Source: Orobanche coerulescens (taxonomy: Eukaryota > Streptophyta > Magnoliopsida > Lamiales > Orobanchaceae). From it: a DNA stretch of 64,000 nucleotides. Positions 35,231 through 46,301 of this stretch are shown here, one piece after another; within the stretch, counting starts at the first letter, position 1; each line of letters opens with the position of its first letter. The notes beneath the pieces were generated by a model, which saw only the letters and a list, made by a program, of their open reading frames with translations, was not told where the DNA came from and did no database searches. Both the position numbers and the translations under genes were made by a program. The stretch lies in assembly GCA_033398695.1 (NCBI GenBank), contig CM065819.1, forward strand, positions 5,257,501-5,321,500, written 5' to 3'.

Positions 35231-36105
35231 ATGTGGTAACATGCATCATGGGTCCAAGTTGGTGAAGATAAGATAATAACGATTTCATCCCATTTCTTTA
35301 TAATAAAGTGATGCAGGATTCACGGCCTGCATGTGGAGAAGAATATCACCTTGGAGACAAAACCCATCCTTCATTCCATTGTTTGATAGTGGCGTGGAGT
35401 ACCCCTTTTTATTATCTTTTCCATTATTTTAAGATCATGTGATTTTATCTTTCAAATATTTTAAGTAATCTTGTCAGGCTACTCTTACCTATAAGTAGTC
35501 ATGTTTGAGTTGTAATCGTGGACATTATTGAATCATCAAGAAAATACCTTGCGTATTGTTTTTAAAGTATTGGACGAGTTTCCTTCCAAAATTTGGTTAT
35601 TATTCGACGTGTTTCGAATTTTAATCTGATCGATTCTCAATAGGTCTTGAGAAGAAATCACCTTATCGAATTATAGGTCTATTTCGATAAACACATGTTC
35701 CCTGTCCTGTTTTGATATTCCTTTTTGCTTTCGATACTCGGTTGGACCTAACCGGGAGTTCACATCAATTGCTGTTCGATTGTCCAAAACTTGTTTCCTG
35801 TTTCCATTGCATCCGACCAAAGCTTGCTGTTTTCGTGTGCCGCTGTTTGGAGTTTCCTGTTCCGAACTATTTCCACTCGGCCAGTTCCTGTCTTGTGCGC
35901 GTGCCGTGGTCCCTTGTTGTTCTTTGATCGAACCGCCGCATCGATTCTCGCCTTGTACGCGCACTGCCCATTCTCGTTGCCGTGTCGAATCGTTGTTATC
36001 GGGCTTGTCGGGCCTTAACTGTGTTGTTCAATTCCTTTTGGCTAAGTGTTGTTCGCTCCCACTTTTAAAACAGCCTTCCGCTGTACCAATAGAGATTTCG
36101 CATCA
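35077..36105 (+). mobile_element. 3' LTR of element D
   Basis: Runs from TGATACGGTATTGAC to TTTCGCATCA, collinear with the 5' LTR and differing by scattered substitutions and a few small indels, so the insertion is not recent. Confidence 0.88.
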
Positions 36106-36110
36106 GATGT

Positions 36111-36390
36111 TATTTCTGTCCTGTTTTGCCTCGAGACATTATTTTCGATCCATTTCACCTCGGACCGTTATTTTCGACCTATTTCGTTGCATGACTATAT
36201 TTCAACCAGTTTCTCATGGGATGTTATTTCAACCTATTTCGTCCCAAGATGTTATTTCGACCTATTTGATCATGTGACGTCATTTTCGATCGTTTTCGTC
36301 TTCTGATGTAATTTTTGTGCCGTTTTCTCCCAGGATATTATTTTCGACCAGTTTCACATTCGGATGTCATTTTCGACCCATTTCGTCTCG
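36111..36390 (+). repeat. Minisatellite, middle block, same orientation as the left block
   Basis: Continues the 29598-29826 array after element D (TTTTCGACC..TTTCGTCCC type units). Ends at an orientation switch near 36390. Confidence 0.75.
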
Positions 36391-37735
36391 AAAAAATGGG
36401 TCAAAAATAATATCATGCGATGAAATGGGTCGAAAATAGTGCGAAATGGGTCAAAAATGATTTTCTAGAGAAACCCGATCGAAAATAACGTCCTTTACCA
36501 AAACTAACTGAAAATAATGTCCTTTAACAAAACTAGCCAAAAATGTTTTCCCAGACTGTAGAGGGTTGAGAATGACATCCTTGGACGAAACATGACGAAA
36601 ATGATGTCCCAGGGCAAAACTGGTCGGAAATAATATTCCTGACGAAATGGGCCAAAAGTAATATCCTGATTGAAACGGGTCGAAAATGACATCCTAGAGC
36701 TAAAAGGGTAAAAAATATCGTTACAGGAGGAAACTGATTGAAATTATTGGCTCAGGGGCGAAACGGGTCAAAAATATCATTCTGTGCGTAATTGGTCAAA
36801 AATAATATCCCGAAAAAAAATTGAACGAAAATATGCATAAAAAGGGATGAAAATATCGCCAATGGGGAAACAGGTTGAAAATAATATTCAGACGAAATGA
36901 GTCGAAAATATCATTCCGGAGCAAAAATAGGTCGAAAATATCTTCCTAGAGCGTAATGGGTCGAAAATACTATTCCAGGCGAGACGAGTCGATAAATAAT
37001 TCCCTGCGACGAAATTGATAGAGAATATTGTCCCAAGGTGAAACTGGTCGAAAATATCATTCTGTGTTGAAATGAATTGAATATAAGGTCACGGGGCGAA
37101 ACGTTGAAAATAATATCCGGGGGTAAAATGGGTCGAAAATAATATCCTGCGACGAAGTTGCTCGAAAATGTCGTCCCGAGGCTAAACGGGTCGAAAATAA
37201 TGTCCCGAGGCAAACCAATTCGAAAATGATGTCCGAGGCTGAATCGAGTAAAAAATAATGTCCACTTACAAAATGGGTCGGGAATGACATCTCGGGTCGA
37301 AAAAGACCAAAAATGTTGTTCCGAGGCTAACAATTCGAAAATATCGTCACAGGGCGAAATATGCCGTAAAGAATGACTCGGAGCAAAACGGGTTGAACTT
37401 AACATCATTTGACAGAACTAGTCGAAAATGTCGTCCGAAGCGTAATGAGTACAAAATGATGTTCATGAGCAAACATGCAAAACAGGTAGAATATGATGTT
37501 CGTCACCTGTGACGAACATCACATTCGAAACTTGTCGAAAAATGCCGTTCCAAATAAATGGGTAGAAAATGATGTCAGAGCGAAATGTATCGAAATGACG
37601 TCCCATGGGAAAACGGTTCGAAAATGTCATCCTGAGACAAAACGGATCAAAAATAACATCCTGGGTAAAAACATATAAAAATGACACTTTGTGACGAAAT
37701 GGTTCGGAAATAGCAGCAATGAAATGGTTTTTGAG
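36391..37735 (-). repeat. Minisatellite, inverted block
   Basis: About forty-five diverged units of roughly 29-31 bp reading GGGTCGAAAATAATGTCC then CGAGGCGAAAC, the reverse complement of the units to the left. Minus-strand frames of up to 165 aa in this tract are repeat translations, not genes. Confidence 0.8.
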
Positions 37736-38793
37736 GTAAAATAATTTGTGAATTATGAGTAATTTAGGTATAAAAAGGTGAAAAATATCTAAATGAAAAA
37801 TTTATTTTAAATATTAGAAAAAGTTAAACCTCCTACTTAAATTATAAATGAATGAGTATTAAATATAAAGTGGCTCCTCGACGAAACGTGACAGACTACC
37901 GGTCCCATTTTGGTTCCATCGCCTGGAACATAGTTACGATTCCAGCACCTACGTGGCGTTGAGGTGGCTGACATGTAGATTAATTTGCAAGAATGGCCCC
38001 TGACTCGACTTGGATAGCAATTATTTTGAGGGGCTATTGTAAACAACAAAGATACGTATTTCATATGATCTAAAAAGAAGACGGATAGAGTTTCAGTTTC
38101 TTCTTCATTGACAAAAATTGACTCGATGACGACGCTTTCGGACCAGACGAAGAGTTTCTTCTGCCTGAGATGATTCCGACCAAGACGACCGTAAGTTATT
38201 TTTCCTAAAATTTAGTTTTTAAAGAGTTTGCTAAATATACACGCCACTTTACTAGATATACACCCCTACTTTTGACTTTTTGATAAATGTGTTTATTTGG
38301 CAATTCAACATCACTTTTACTAATTAAATAATAATACATATCATTACTTTTACACTTTTAATAATTAAATAATCATTAAACTTTTTACTTAAAAAAACAC
38401 TCCAAATAAATAAGCAATTACTAATTATTTTACTTTTAGTTTATAAATATTAAATAACACATACATCTTTTTGTTATAAATTATTAAAAATACTCCAAAC
38501 AATTAAATAACATGCATAGTTTTTTTAATTGGTATTAATACCATAGCCCTTTTACATATACGGACTTAATATAAAACATAAATACTATAAAACATACTTT
38601 AATGAAAATATTGAACATGAATATTTCCCATTAGAATGTGTTAAAAACTAGTTTTTATAATATTTGCTCATTAAACATGTATATTAGTTGCATGTTATAA
38701 TTTGTTATATGTAGAATCTTTTTTATGGACCTTTAAAATATGATTTTATTTCTTGTTTTTGATAAAAAAATACCCTAGCAATTATATTTGCTA
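37736..38793. other. AT-rich spacer with an unclassified fragment at about 37855-38200
   Basis: At 37855-38060 lies moderately GC-rich DNA of a type common near plant transposons (TACGTGGCGTTGAGGTGGC). At about 38128-38200 a short open stretch ends at a 5'-splice-like CCGTAAGT, but no domain is visible. The rest, to the hAT element, is AT-rich with nothing recognised. Confidence 0.3.
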
Positions 38794-38819
38794 AATATAC
38801 ATAGAGGTGCCCAAAACGA

Positions 38820-39080
38820 CCCAACCCGCCGGGTCGACCCGTCGACCCGGACCCTGCTGAACCTTGCAGGACCCGGACCCGGCTGACCCGTGCGACCCCG
38901 TCGACCCGGACCCGTGGTATACACGTGTGGGGTCCGGGTCGAGGTTTTCCCTACCCGGCGACCCGCCGGGTCCGACCCGTCGACCCGGTGGAAATGTAAA
39001 AAAAAAATTGAAAAATGGCCGTTGGATCCGGCGGGTCGGACCCGTGACCCGGCGGGTCGGACCCGTGACCCGGCGGGTCT
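38820..39080. repeat. Left subterminal GACCCG/CGGGTC repeats of the hAT element
   Basis: More than twenty GACCCG or CGGGTC hexamers in about 260 bp, including the tandem CCCGGCGGGTCGGACCCGTG near 39030-39070. A smaller mirror zone is at 42138-42205. Subterminal repeats of this sort bind the transposase in Ac-type elements. Confidence 0.75.
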
Positions 39081-39230
39081 AACGGCTAGTGCAGTTTTTT
39101 AAAAAAAAAAATTCCTATCTATAAATACCTCCCTCCCCAACACATTTTTTTCACACCTTCAATATTATCTATCTCTCATTGCTAATTGCTATACTACTTA
39201 ATCTCTTTCTTTTTTTCGCATTTAATCATT

Positions 39231-41825
39231 ATGTCGAGTTCTGACAAGGGAAAGGGTATTGCTACATCTCCCAAAAAATCCAAAATGTCCAATTTCGAGC
39301 GAATGGGTCTTTGGGGCAAATCGAAGAAACCATCTGGAATAATTATTCGGGAGCCCCAAAACCAAACTCCACCCGGTTTTGAAAATGAAAGTCAAGAAGC
39401 TGAATATGATGCTATACATGAAAATATCTATTACGGTAGTACAACAACTACCAGTGAAGAAGAAGTTGATCTCCAGGGATTTCGACGTGTCCCGAATCAT
39501 CAATAACTGCAAAACATCGATGAAGAAATGGACCATGAAATCGATGAAGCTATGTTAAATCAAACATATGCAACATTCGAGCGCACTCTTCATGGCGTAC
39601 CAACTCCGACGCAAAAATCAAAGTCAACGTCCTGCGGCAAGCCAAGCTGAAGAAGAACCTCCTTATGTTGAGGAGTTATCGTTCGAGGAGGAAGAAAATG
39701 TGAAAGGCAGAGGAAGCAAGAAAACTAAAGCAAGAAAGAAGCCTGCCCCTGTTTCAGAAAGGAAACCGGTATCCGAACTTTTTTCAAAACGCTTTAACAA
39801 GGAAAAAATGTCGGATGGTTCGATGAAGGTATCTTGCAACTACTGCTCTAAAGAGTATCCGTATAAAGCCGGTGATGGATATGGAAATTTTAAAAGGCAT
39901 TTTGAGAATAACCATGCCTCGGTCCACGGAGAACAAAAGTCACAAAGTCAACTCAACTTCCAAACTTCTACTGGAGCCAGGCCCGTCGGCAATCAAGGTA
40001 TGTCTGAATCTCAACTTTATAAATATAATGAAAAAATTGCTAGAGAACAAATGGCAAAATTATGTGCACAAGAATCTTTACCTTTTAATTTTGCGGATAG
40101 TACGGGTTGGAATACAGGATGCAGAATGCCTATAATCCTACTATTAAAAGAATTCCACGTACCACAATGACTAGACAAGTAGTATACTTAGCCAAAAAAC
40201 ATAAACTTGCACTACGAGCTTATTTTAGATCTATAAATCATAGAGTTTCTTTAGCTGCAGATACTTGAGCAGATTTTAAACAAAAAAATAATTATATGGG
40301 AATAACTATACACTGTATTGATGAAAATTGGAACTTAAACAAAAGATTACTTGCGTTTAAAAAATTTAATTGTGCACATAGTGCAGATAATATAGGTAGA
40401 GCAATTATTAAAATTTTAACGTTTTATTGCTTAAAAGATAAAATTTTCACAATTGGTTTTGATAATGCTAGTTCTAATACTGCAAGTGTACCAGCTTTAA
40501 TACAAGCTTGCAATCCTGTTTTAGCGGGTCGATTATTTCATACTAGATGTATATGTCATATTCTAAATTTATGTGTACAAGATACATTAAAATTTGTAGA
40601 TGAGGCAATAGAACCAATTAAAAAATATGTCTTATTTTTACATAATCGTACTAAGTTAGCTAGACAATGGGTAAAATTTTTAAAGTCAAAACAAATGCAA
40701 CCCAAATTTTTTACTCCAGACGTAAAACATAGATGGAACTCAACTTATGAGATGTTAAATTCAACTAATGAATATAAAGATTTATTGTGTGAATTTTTTG
40801 ATACGTATTTTCGCGTAGAAGAATTTTATTTATTGCCAATGTATTGGGCTGAAACTAAAGATTTAATAAAACTATTAAGGGTTTTTGAAAATGCAACTAA
40901 AGATTTAAGTGGTTGTTATTATCCCACGTCTCCTAAAGTTTTATTTCATTGTTGTTTTATTGTATCTGAAATGGATTCTTGTAGTAAATCCGAAAGATTA
41001 TCGAATGCTATTTACAATATGTGTTTAAAATGGCTAAAATACTTTAATCGTATTCATGATGTTTTCTTGATTAGTGCAGTTTTATCTCCCGATTTGAATT
41101 TAGCTCAAGTAGAACAATTACTTGAAATATATTATAATATTCTTAAAAATTTGGGTTTTCCTAATATTGTGGATAGTGTTGAAAGTCAAACTTTATTTGA
41201 AAATATTCCTGACGCTGAACAAGTAAAAATTGATTTGAAAAATAGTTTAGAAACTGTTTTTTCTTAATATTCTTCTAAATATGGTGATAAGATTCAAACT
41301 CAAAAAACAAGAACTAAGACTACAAATACATTTAACATGGAATTCGACAGAACTCCCACTAACCCATTTCAACAACTCTATAATATAGCAAGAAATATGG
41401 GTGGTAGTAACGTCGGTCAAAGAAATGACCTTAGTAGATATTATGCAACTAGTTTTGTGCCGGAGGATGACAATGCAGGTACCTTTGATCTGTTGGATTG
41501 GTGGAAGAGAAGGGGAACCGAATTTCCCATACTTTCCATTATGGCACAAGAAATTCTTGCAGTGCCCGCATCCACAGTCCCCGTTGAGAGTGCTTTTAGT
41601 GAAGGAGGCTATATGTTGGACAAGCGGAGATCCCGAATGACGCCAAAAAATCTCAAGGCTCAAATGATACTTAAAGACGCAACAAAAGCCGAGTTACGAG
41701 ATCAAGAAAATAAATGGGATGACCTATTAGCGGACCAAGATGCCTATCAAGAAGGCACTACTGAAGGAGAGTCTAGTCAAATGAGTCAAACCAATGATCA
41801 AGACGACGACATCGACTTCGACTAA
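39231..41825 (+). pseudogene. hAT transposase pseudogene, RICESLEEPER-like
   Basis: ATG 39231 starts MSSSDKGKG. A TAA at 39504-39506 and a frame change at about 39620 break the N-terminal region. The BED zinc finger (CNYCSKEYPY...NFKRHFENNH) lies in 39568-40170. Another frame change near 40110 and a TGA at about 40267 follow. The catalytic region in 40296-41267 has FDNASSNTA, the CxxH box HTRCICHILNLCVQD and KHRWNSTYEML. A TAA at 41265-41267 precedes the C-terminal dimerisation domain (LSIMAQEILAVPASTVPVES then AFSEGG...LDKRRSRMTP), in the same frame to 41825. The domain order is complete but there are about five lesions. An acidic tail (DDDIDFD) ends it. Confidence 0.9.
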
Positions 41826-42252
41826 AGGTAAGTAAGGTAAGTCGTAAGTAAAGAACTACGTAGGGCTTTGAGTCCTCACGATGATACGTAGGCAATTTAA
41901 TTTTAAGTGAAAACTTAAAATTAAATACAAGCCCATTTTTTTTACTCTTCTCAAGTAAAAGAACTACGTGGAGCTTTGATTCCTCACGGGGATACTTAGG
42001 CAATTTAATTTTAAGTAAAAACTTAAAATTAAATACAAGCTAATTTTTTCAAATGATTTCCTTTTTCACTTATAGTTATTTTTCGTGTATAAAATGATAA
42101 CAAATAAAAGTTTTATATACTAAAAAAAAAAATTGAGACGGGTCGGACTCGTGACCCGGAGGGTCGAACCCGGAGCCGGACCCGTGGCAGACCCATCGAC
42201 CCGCCAACACTTGGACCCGGACTCGGCGTTGGGCACCTCTAAATATACACCT

Positions 42253-42479
42253 TGTTTCAGGAGAAAGTAAAAGACAGCAAATCAATTGTATTCATAACAC
42301 TGATAGAGGGGCCTTTATGTAGGCATTACAATGAGAGTCCTTCCATACATAGGATTCCTAAATAAGGTAAGACATCTAATAGGATCCTACTACCTCTAGA
42401 AGGATCTAAAACCTTCCATCTATGTATCTACAATCAGTATTAGGTAAGATACATCACGAGAATAATAATTCCCGGAACA
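42253..42479 (-). mobile_element. Short LTR (227 bp) of a copia-like or TRIM/LARD-type element
   Basis: TGTTTCAGG...CCCGGAACA with TGTT/AACA ends. It is followed at 42480 by CTCCCCCTGTGTCGAGC, which on the minus strand is a polypurine tract leading into the LTR. It lies three bases beyond the hAT target duplication. The other LTR is outside the window. Confidence 0.65.
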
Positions 42480-43778
42480 CTCCCCCTGTGTCGAGCACTA
42501 ATACAACAATGGTGCAGAAGATGTTGCCTTCGTAAAAACCTATTCCAAGCCAGAGCAAAACCCCATGGGAAAAATAAAGTCTTGATGAGGAAAAGATTGA
42601 AACACACCAACATAACATGTCATGTATACTCCCCCCGATGTATACATAACGACTCCTCTTGATAAGTACCTCAAATCATAAGAGTCGGATGCCAAGTTGC
42701 CCTCACAACTATACCAAGGAAAAACCCAGTGGGAAAAATACCTCTTGGTCTAAGTTGAACAGAAGTACAACACATCATTGTATGGATGTTCTCATAGGTC
42801 GCCTCGTTAAAAACCTTACCAAGTGAAAACCCAATAGAAAAAAAAAAACCTTGGTCTAAAAACAAAAAGAGCGCGACACATCCAAAGTGCAGAGTCGCTA
42901 ACGACTTATCAAGTTTTATAAAGTCTTGACTTCCATGCACTAAATCAGTTATAACTTCTTCGATTCAATAGGTATCAGCGAAAATGTAAGAACTTATGAA
43001 AACTAGACACCCGTAGCTTTTCATTCACATACAGTACGTAACCTAGATCGACCTGAGCAGATCACAAAGCTCTATCGAAGTTGACTCAGCAAATTACCGG
43101 ACATATCCTGTCCTACTTTGCAACAATAGTCATATGTCACTCAACACGATGGATGTGATCAAATGGTTGGTTTCCTTGGAAAGTAGACACAAACCTTTCC
43201 AATAGTACCAATTTCACCACTTTCCAGCAAATGAGCTACCCTGTAGGTCATATGGGAGATAGACCAATACATTCAGGGCAAATTCGGGTATCGATATTCC
43301 AGTGTCCTTTTATTGAGATAGAGCGAGCTTCAAGCTTCTTGTCAATCACAGCCATTGCGTGAGCGCATCCTAGGCCATCGTCACAATAGCTTTACTGGAT
43401 TATTATGAATGAGTACATCGAGTCAAATATGAGTACATAATACCGTACTTTTCTCTTAAGACTGTATCATCTCTTAAGTGAGCCAAGTCTTATTATGACT
43501 TCGAGTAGTCATTGGGAATCATATAAGCATTACTTTATCGTCTCTTAGGTAAACCGTCCCTTAGATTGCCTTAAACCGATTGATGAATACGCATCATCAA
43601 GTGTCCCCAAGATCCTTTCATTCTTAACTTTGGATTTAGTGGAATCTCTTAGTCTCACAAGAGTACATCACTATAAACCCTAAGTTTTACATGCAAAAGA
43701 TTAATATCTCTTCCAAATCAAGTATATAATTAGTATGCGTTCCCGACAATCACTTGTCGACACGCTCTGTGGTCAGGA
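42480..43778 (-). mobile_element. Internal region of the short-LTR element, left part, no ORF
   Basis: Contains the repeated plant-transposon phrase CCTCGTTAAAAACCTTACCA and several AAAACCCAGTGGGAAAAA-type lines (42540-42850), a known noncoding motif series. No gag or pol is seen. The DNA resumes at 61951 after the F/E block. Confidence 0.55.
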
Positions 43779-44758
43779 GCCACGGGGATCAGATGCAGAA
43801 TCGAGGGAATGTCCTTGAGAATGATTTTAGTTTGGGTATTGCTACTATATTGCAACAAGTAGCGACTCAGATGACTCAGTTGACCCAGGTGGTTCAACGT
43901 AGCATTGACGCGAGTCAGAACGTTGGTGTAAATCAATGGCTTCACGAGGTAGTTCGTATGAACCCCCCTCGATTCTCCGGTGCTGCGGATGCTTTGGGCT
44001 GGGATGGTTGGATTTTCCAGTTGGGAAATATTTTCGATGCTGTTGGATGTCCTGAAGAGAGGAAGGTACCTATCACTCAGTACCTTCTCGACAAAGATGA
44101 CGCTAATTGGTGGGAAGCTGTTAAACCTCGTGATCGTGATGTCACGTGGGCGGAGTTCCAAGCATTTATGGAAGCTGAGTTCTATCCGAAACCGATTAGA
44201 GAGCAGAGGATTCGCGAATTCTACTTGGCAGAACCGCAAGATATATTGGTGTCGCAAGCTATCATCGATTATAGCAAACAACTCAGTTATGTGCGAGACC
44301 GGGTGAGAACCGAGGAAGAGAGAATCCTTCACTTTGACAGATGGATGAAGCCGGATATTCGCGTGTATATGTTGGGATTCAATTGCACCTCGTTGAGGGA
44401 CAATCAAGATCAAGCATTAGCCCGTGAACTAGCTTCGTTATCGTCGGAGCGTGTGCCCGAATCGAAGAAGCAGAGGAAGTCCGATGACCGTGTGGACGGT
44501 GCAGGAGTTGGTGTTTCTAGTTTTCAATGTCGTAGCCTTTCCGCTGTGAAGCTCCATCGCTCGATGCGTGGAACTGAGAGTTCCAAGTCGTCTGCTCTGA
44601 CTCCTGGTAAAGCCAGGAGATGTTTTAACTGTAATGTGGCGGTACATGTTCGTGCACATTGTCCTTCTCCGCCAGTAACGTGTTACAGGTGCGGACTCGA
44701 GGGACACCGAGTTCAGTTTTGCGAGATGGTTACCGAGCCTTCCGGGGCAGGGACTTGA
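43779..44758 (+). CDS. F-family gag, 5'-truncated, otherwise open
   Basis: Open from the junction at 43779 to a TGA at 44756-44758. It is a Tekay-like gag: VNQWLHEVVRMNPPRFSGAA, then ALGWDGWIFQLGNIFDAVGC and DDANWWEAVKP. The two knuckles are CFNCNVAVHVRAHC (spacing kept, glycine replaced) and CYRCGLEGHRVQFC. The Arg/Gly-rich start present at 50288 is missing; the frame opens in flanking DNA at a TTG, so there is no proper start codon. It ends naturally soon after the second knuckle with no protease, which suits a gag-only element. Confidence 0.75.
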
Positions 44759-45560
44759 GCACCGATATCTGGATCGACTCCGAGAAGCCCCTGAGTGGCT
44801 TAGCCTATCAGTTGTTTGTTATGTTATTTCCCTCGTTTTGTTGTTTCGATATTCCGGAGATTAACTTCTTTTATTTGAAGTGGATCGGATTTTGAACTCT
44901 GTACTTTCGACTCTGTCGAATCGTTTATGTTCGTTGATATTTTCTGAACTTGTCATGTCTTGTGCTTTTGTTGATCGAACGAGTTGTGATATTGTTTCAG
45001 AATAACCCGTTTGTCGTTATGACTTTCCAATTGCTATTCCCTTTCCTGTGGATCTTATGTGAATACACATCTTGTTGTCTTCACCGGATTGTATATTATC
45101 TCGAGTCGAGATGTGAACTTTGGAGTTGTTGTTTGAGTATTATTGTTCGTCGTGATTCGAACATGATTGATCGACTTTTGTTGTCTCGATCGCTGTAACT
45201 CAATGGTTTGATGGTTCAGTTTTTGTTGATCTCGTTTCGTAATTGTTGAGCGTTCGGACTCCTTCGTGATTTCCTTAAGTTCGGGAAATTTGCTTCATTT
45301 TCGACCTCCCAATCCTCGTGTTGTGGAATTTCGTATTTGTTCAGCGATTAGATCGCATTGTGATTGGCGTACTGTTCGGGCTGGTCAATCATATTGATTT
45401 TGTTCGTTGCGTTATGTTATCTTTCTGACGTAGCGACATACATGGTAGCAGACACGTGCTGCATGTGATCCGTTTCACGTTGTCGACAATGGATAGCTTG
45501 TGCCATATGGAATTGTTTTGCGTTATTCGTTTTATGTTTCAAGTTTCGGGGACGAAACTT
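44759..45560 (+). other. Noncoding spacer between F gag and polypurine tract
   Basis: About 800 bp, rich in TTGTT/TCG words, without pol motifs or a credible ORF. It occupies the place where pol should be. Confidence 0.6.
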
Positions 45561-45578
45561 CTTTTAAGAGAGGTAGAA
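45561..45578 (+). other. Polypurine tract of family F
   Basis: CTTTTAAGAGAGGTAGAA, after GGGACGAAACTT, directly before TGTAATACCC. Confidence 0.7.
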
Positions 45579-45744
45579 TGTAATACCCGAGATTTTGTTC
45601 CGGAATCGTTGAGTTTTCTGGGTTTTATCGGGTTGTCATTGTCCTCATCGTTGGAATTTCGTGCCATGTTTGGGTGTGTCTTGTTGGGACACGTGTTTGG
45701 AGGCGTTTCGGATCACTATGTGAGTTTTTGAGTTTTTGTGGTGT

Positions 45745-46110
45745 AGCGCACGCTAATGCTTGTGGCATAGCGCACGCTACTGCGTGGTGTTTAGCGCACG
45801 CTACTGAATGTGTAGCGCACGCTAACTGGCAGTCCAGAGGCGATCCGGTAGCTACCGGATCGGGATCGAGCTTTGTTAGCGCACGCTAAGGCCGATAGCT
45901 AGCGCACGCTATCGACTGCTTAGCGCACGCTCTCTCTTCTTTCTAGCGCACGCTACCCGGCAGGTGCGGTTCTGTCCAGGGGTACTGGACTGGTTTTGTG
46001 GCCCGTTAGCGCACGCTACGGCTTTTAGCTAGCGCACGCTAACTTTGTTATAGGCAGTTTCTCTGGAGCGTTGACCCCGTTAGCGCACGCTAATGCAGGG
46101 TGTTTAGCGT
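45745..46110 (+). repeat. Array of TAGCGCACGCTA repeats in the F LTR
   Basis: About thirteen copies, most of them exactly TAGCGCACGCTA; more uniform than in element C. Ends 13 bp before the TATA palindrome. Confidence 0.92.
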
Positions 46111-46122
46111 GCGCTAATAACT

Positions 46123-46142
46123 GTCCAGTATAAATACTGGAC
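46123..46142 (+). promoter_or_regulatory. TATA box inside a 20-bp perfect palindrome, F LTR
   Basis: Arms GTCCAGTAT and ATACTGGAC flank AA, so TATAAATA (46129-46136) spans the centre. It is the likely core promoter, directly after the repeat array. Confidence 0.65.
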
Positions 46143-46301
46143 AACAGCATTAAGTCGTAATTTTCCACTTTTCTTCATCCCTTCCGACGGGAGTGAGATC
46201 CAGAGGCGATTAGGACCGATCTTTTTCTTCTAGCTTCATCTCTGAGCGGATTTGTAGATGTTTAACAACATCTAATCGTCTTCTTGGTCCAGATCAAGGT
46301 A

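Larger units (their letters stand above)
29832..36105 (+). mobile_element. Element D: Ty3/gypsy retrotransposon inserted in the minisatellite
   Basis: 6274 bp with a perfect target-site duplication GATGT at 29827-29831 and 36106-36110. LTRs are 29832-30859 (1028 bp) and 35077-36105 (1029 bp). The first base of the 5' LTR is A where the 3' LTR has T (TGATACGG). Gene order gag-protease-RT-RNase H-integrase. No chromodomain was recognised; lineage not assigned. Confidence 0.9.
38802..42241 (+). mobile_element. hAT DNA transposon, full length, inactive
   Basis: 3440 bp bounded by TAGAGGTGCCCAA terminal inverted repeats (right end TTGGGCACCTCTA) and a perfect 8-bp target duplication AATATACA at 38794-38801 and 42242-42249. 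Eight-base duplications and a dimerisation-domain transposase identify the hAT superfamily. Subterminal zones are dense in GACCCG/CGGGTC. The transposase is mutated. Confidence 0.95.

Noticed and set aside
36911..37408. 165-aa minus-strand ORF rich in Phe/Arg/Ser
   Set aside because: It is the translation of diverged minisatellite units, so the periodic protein is a by-product of the repeat.
43730..44413. 227-aa minus-strand ORF (and its twin at 50276-50959)
   Set aside because: Antisense shadow of the F gag; the + strand frame has zinc knuckles and the gag core.
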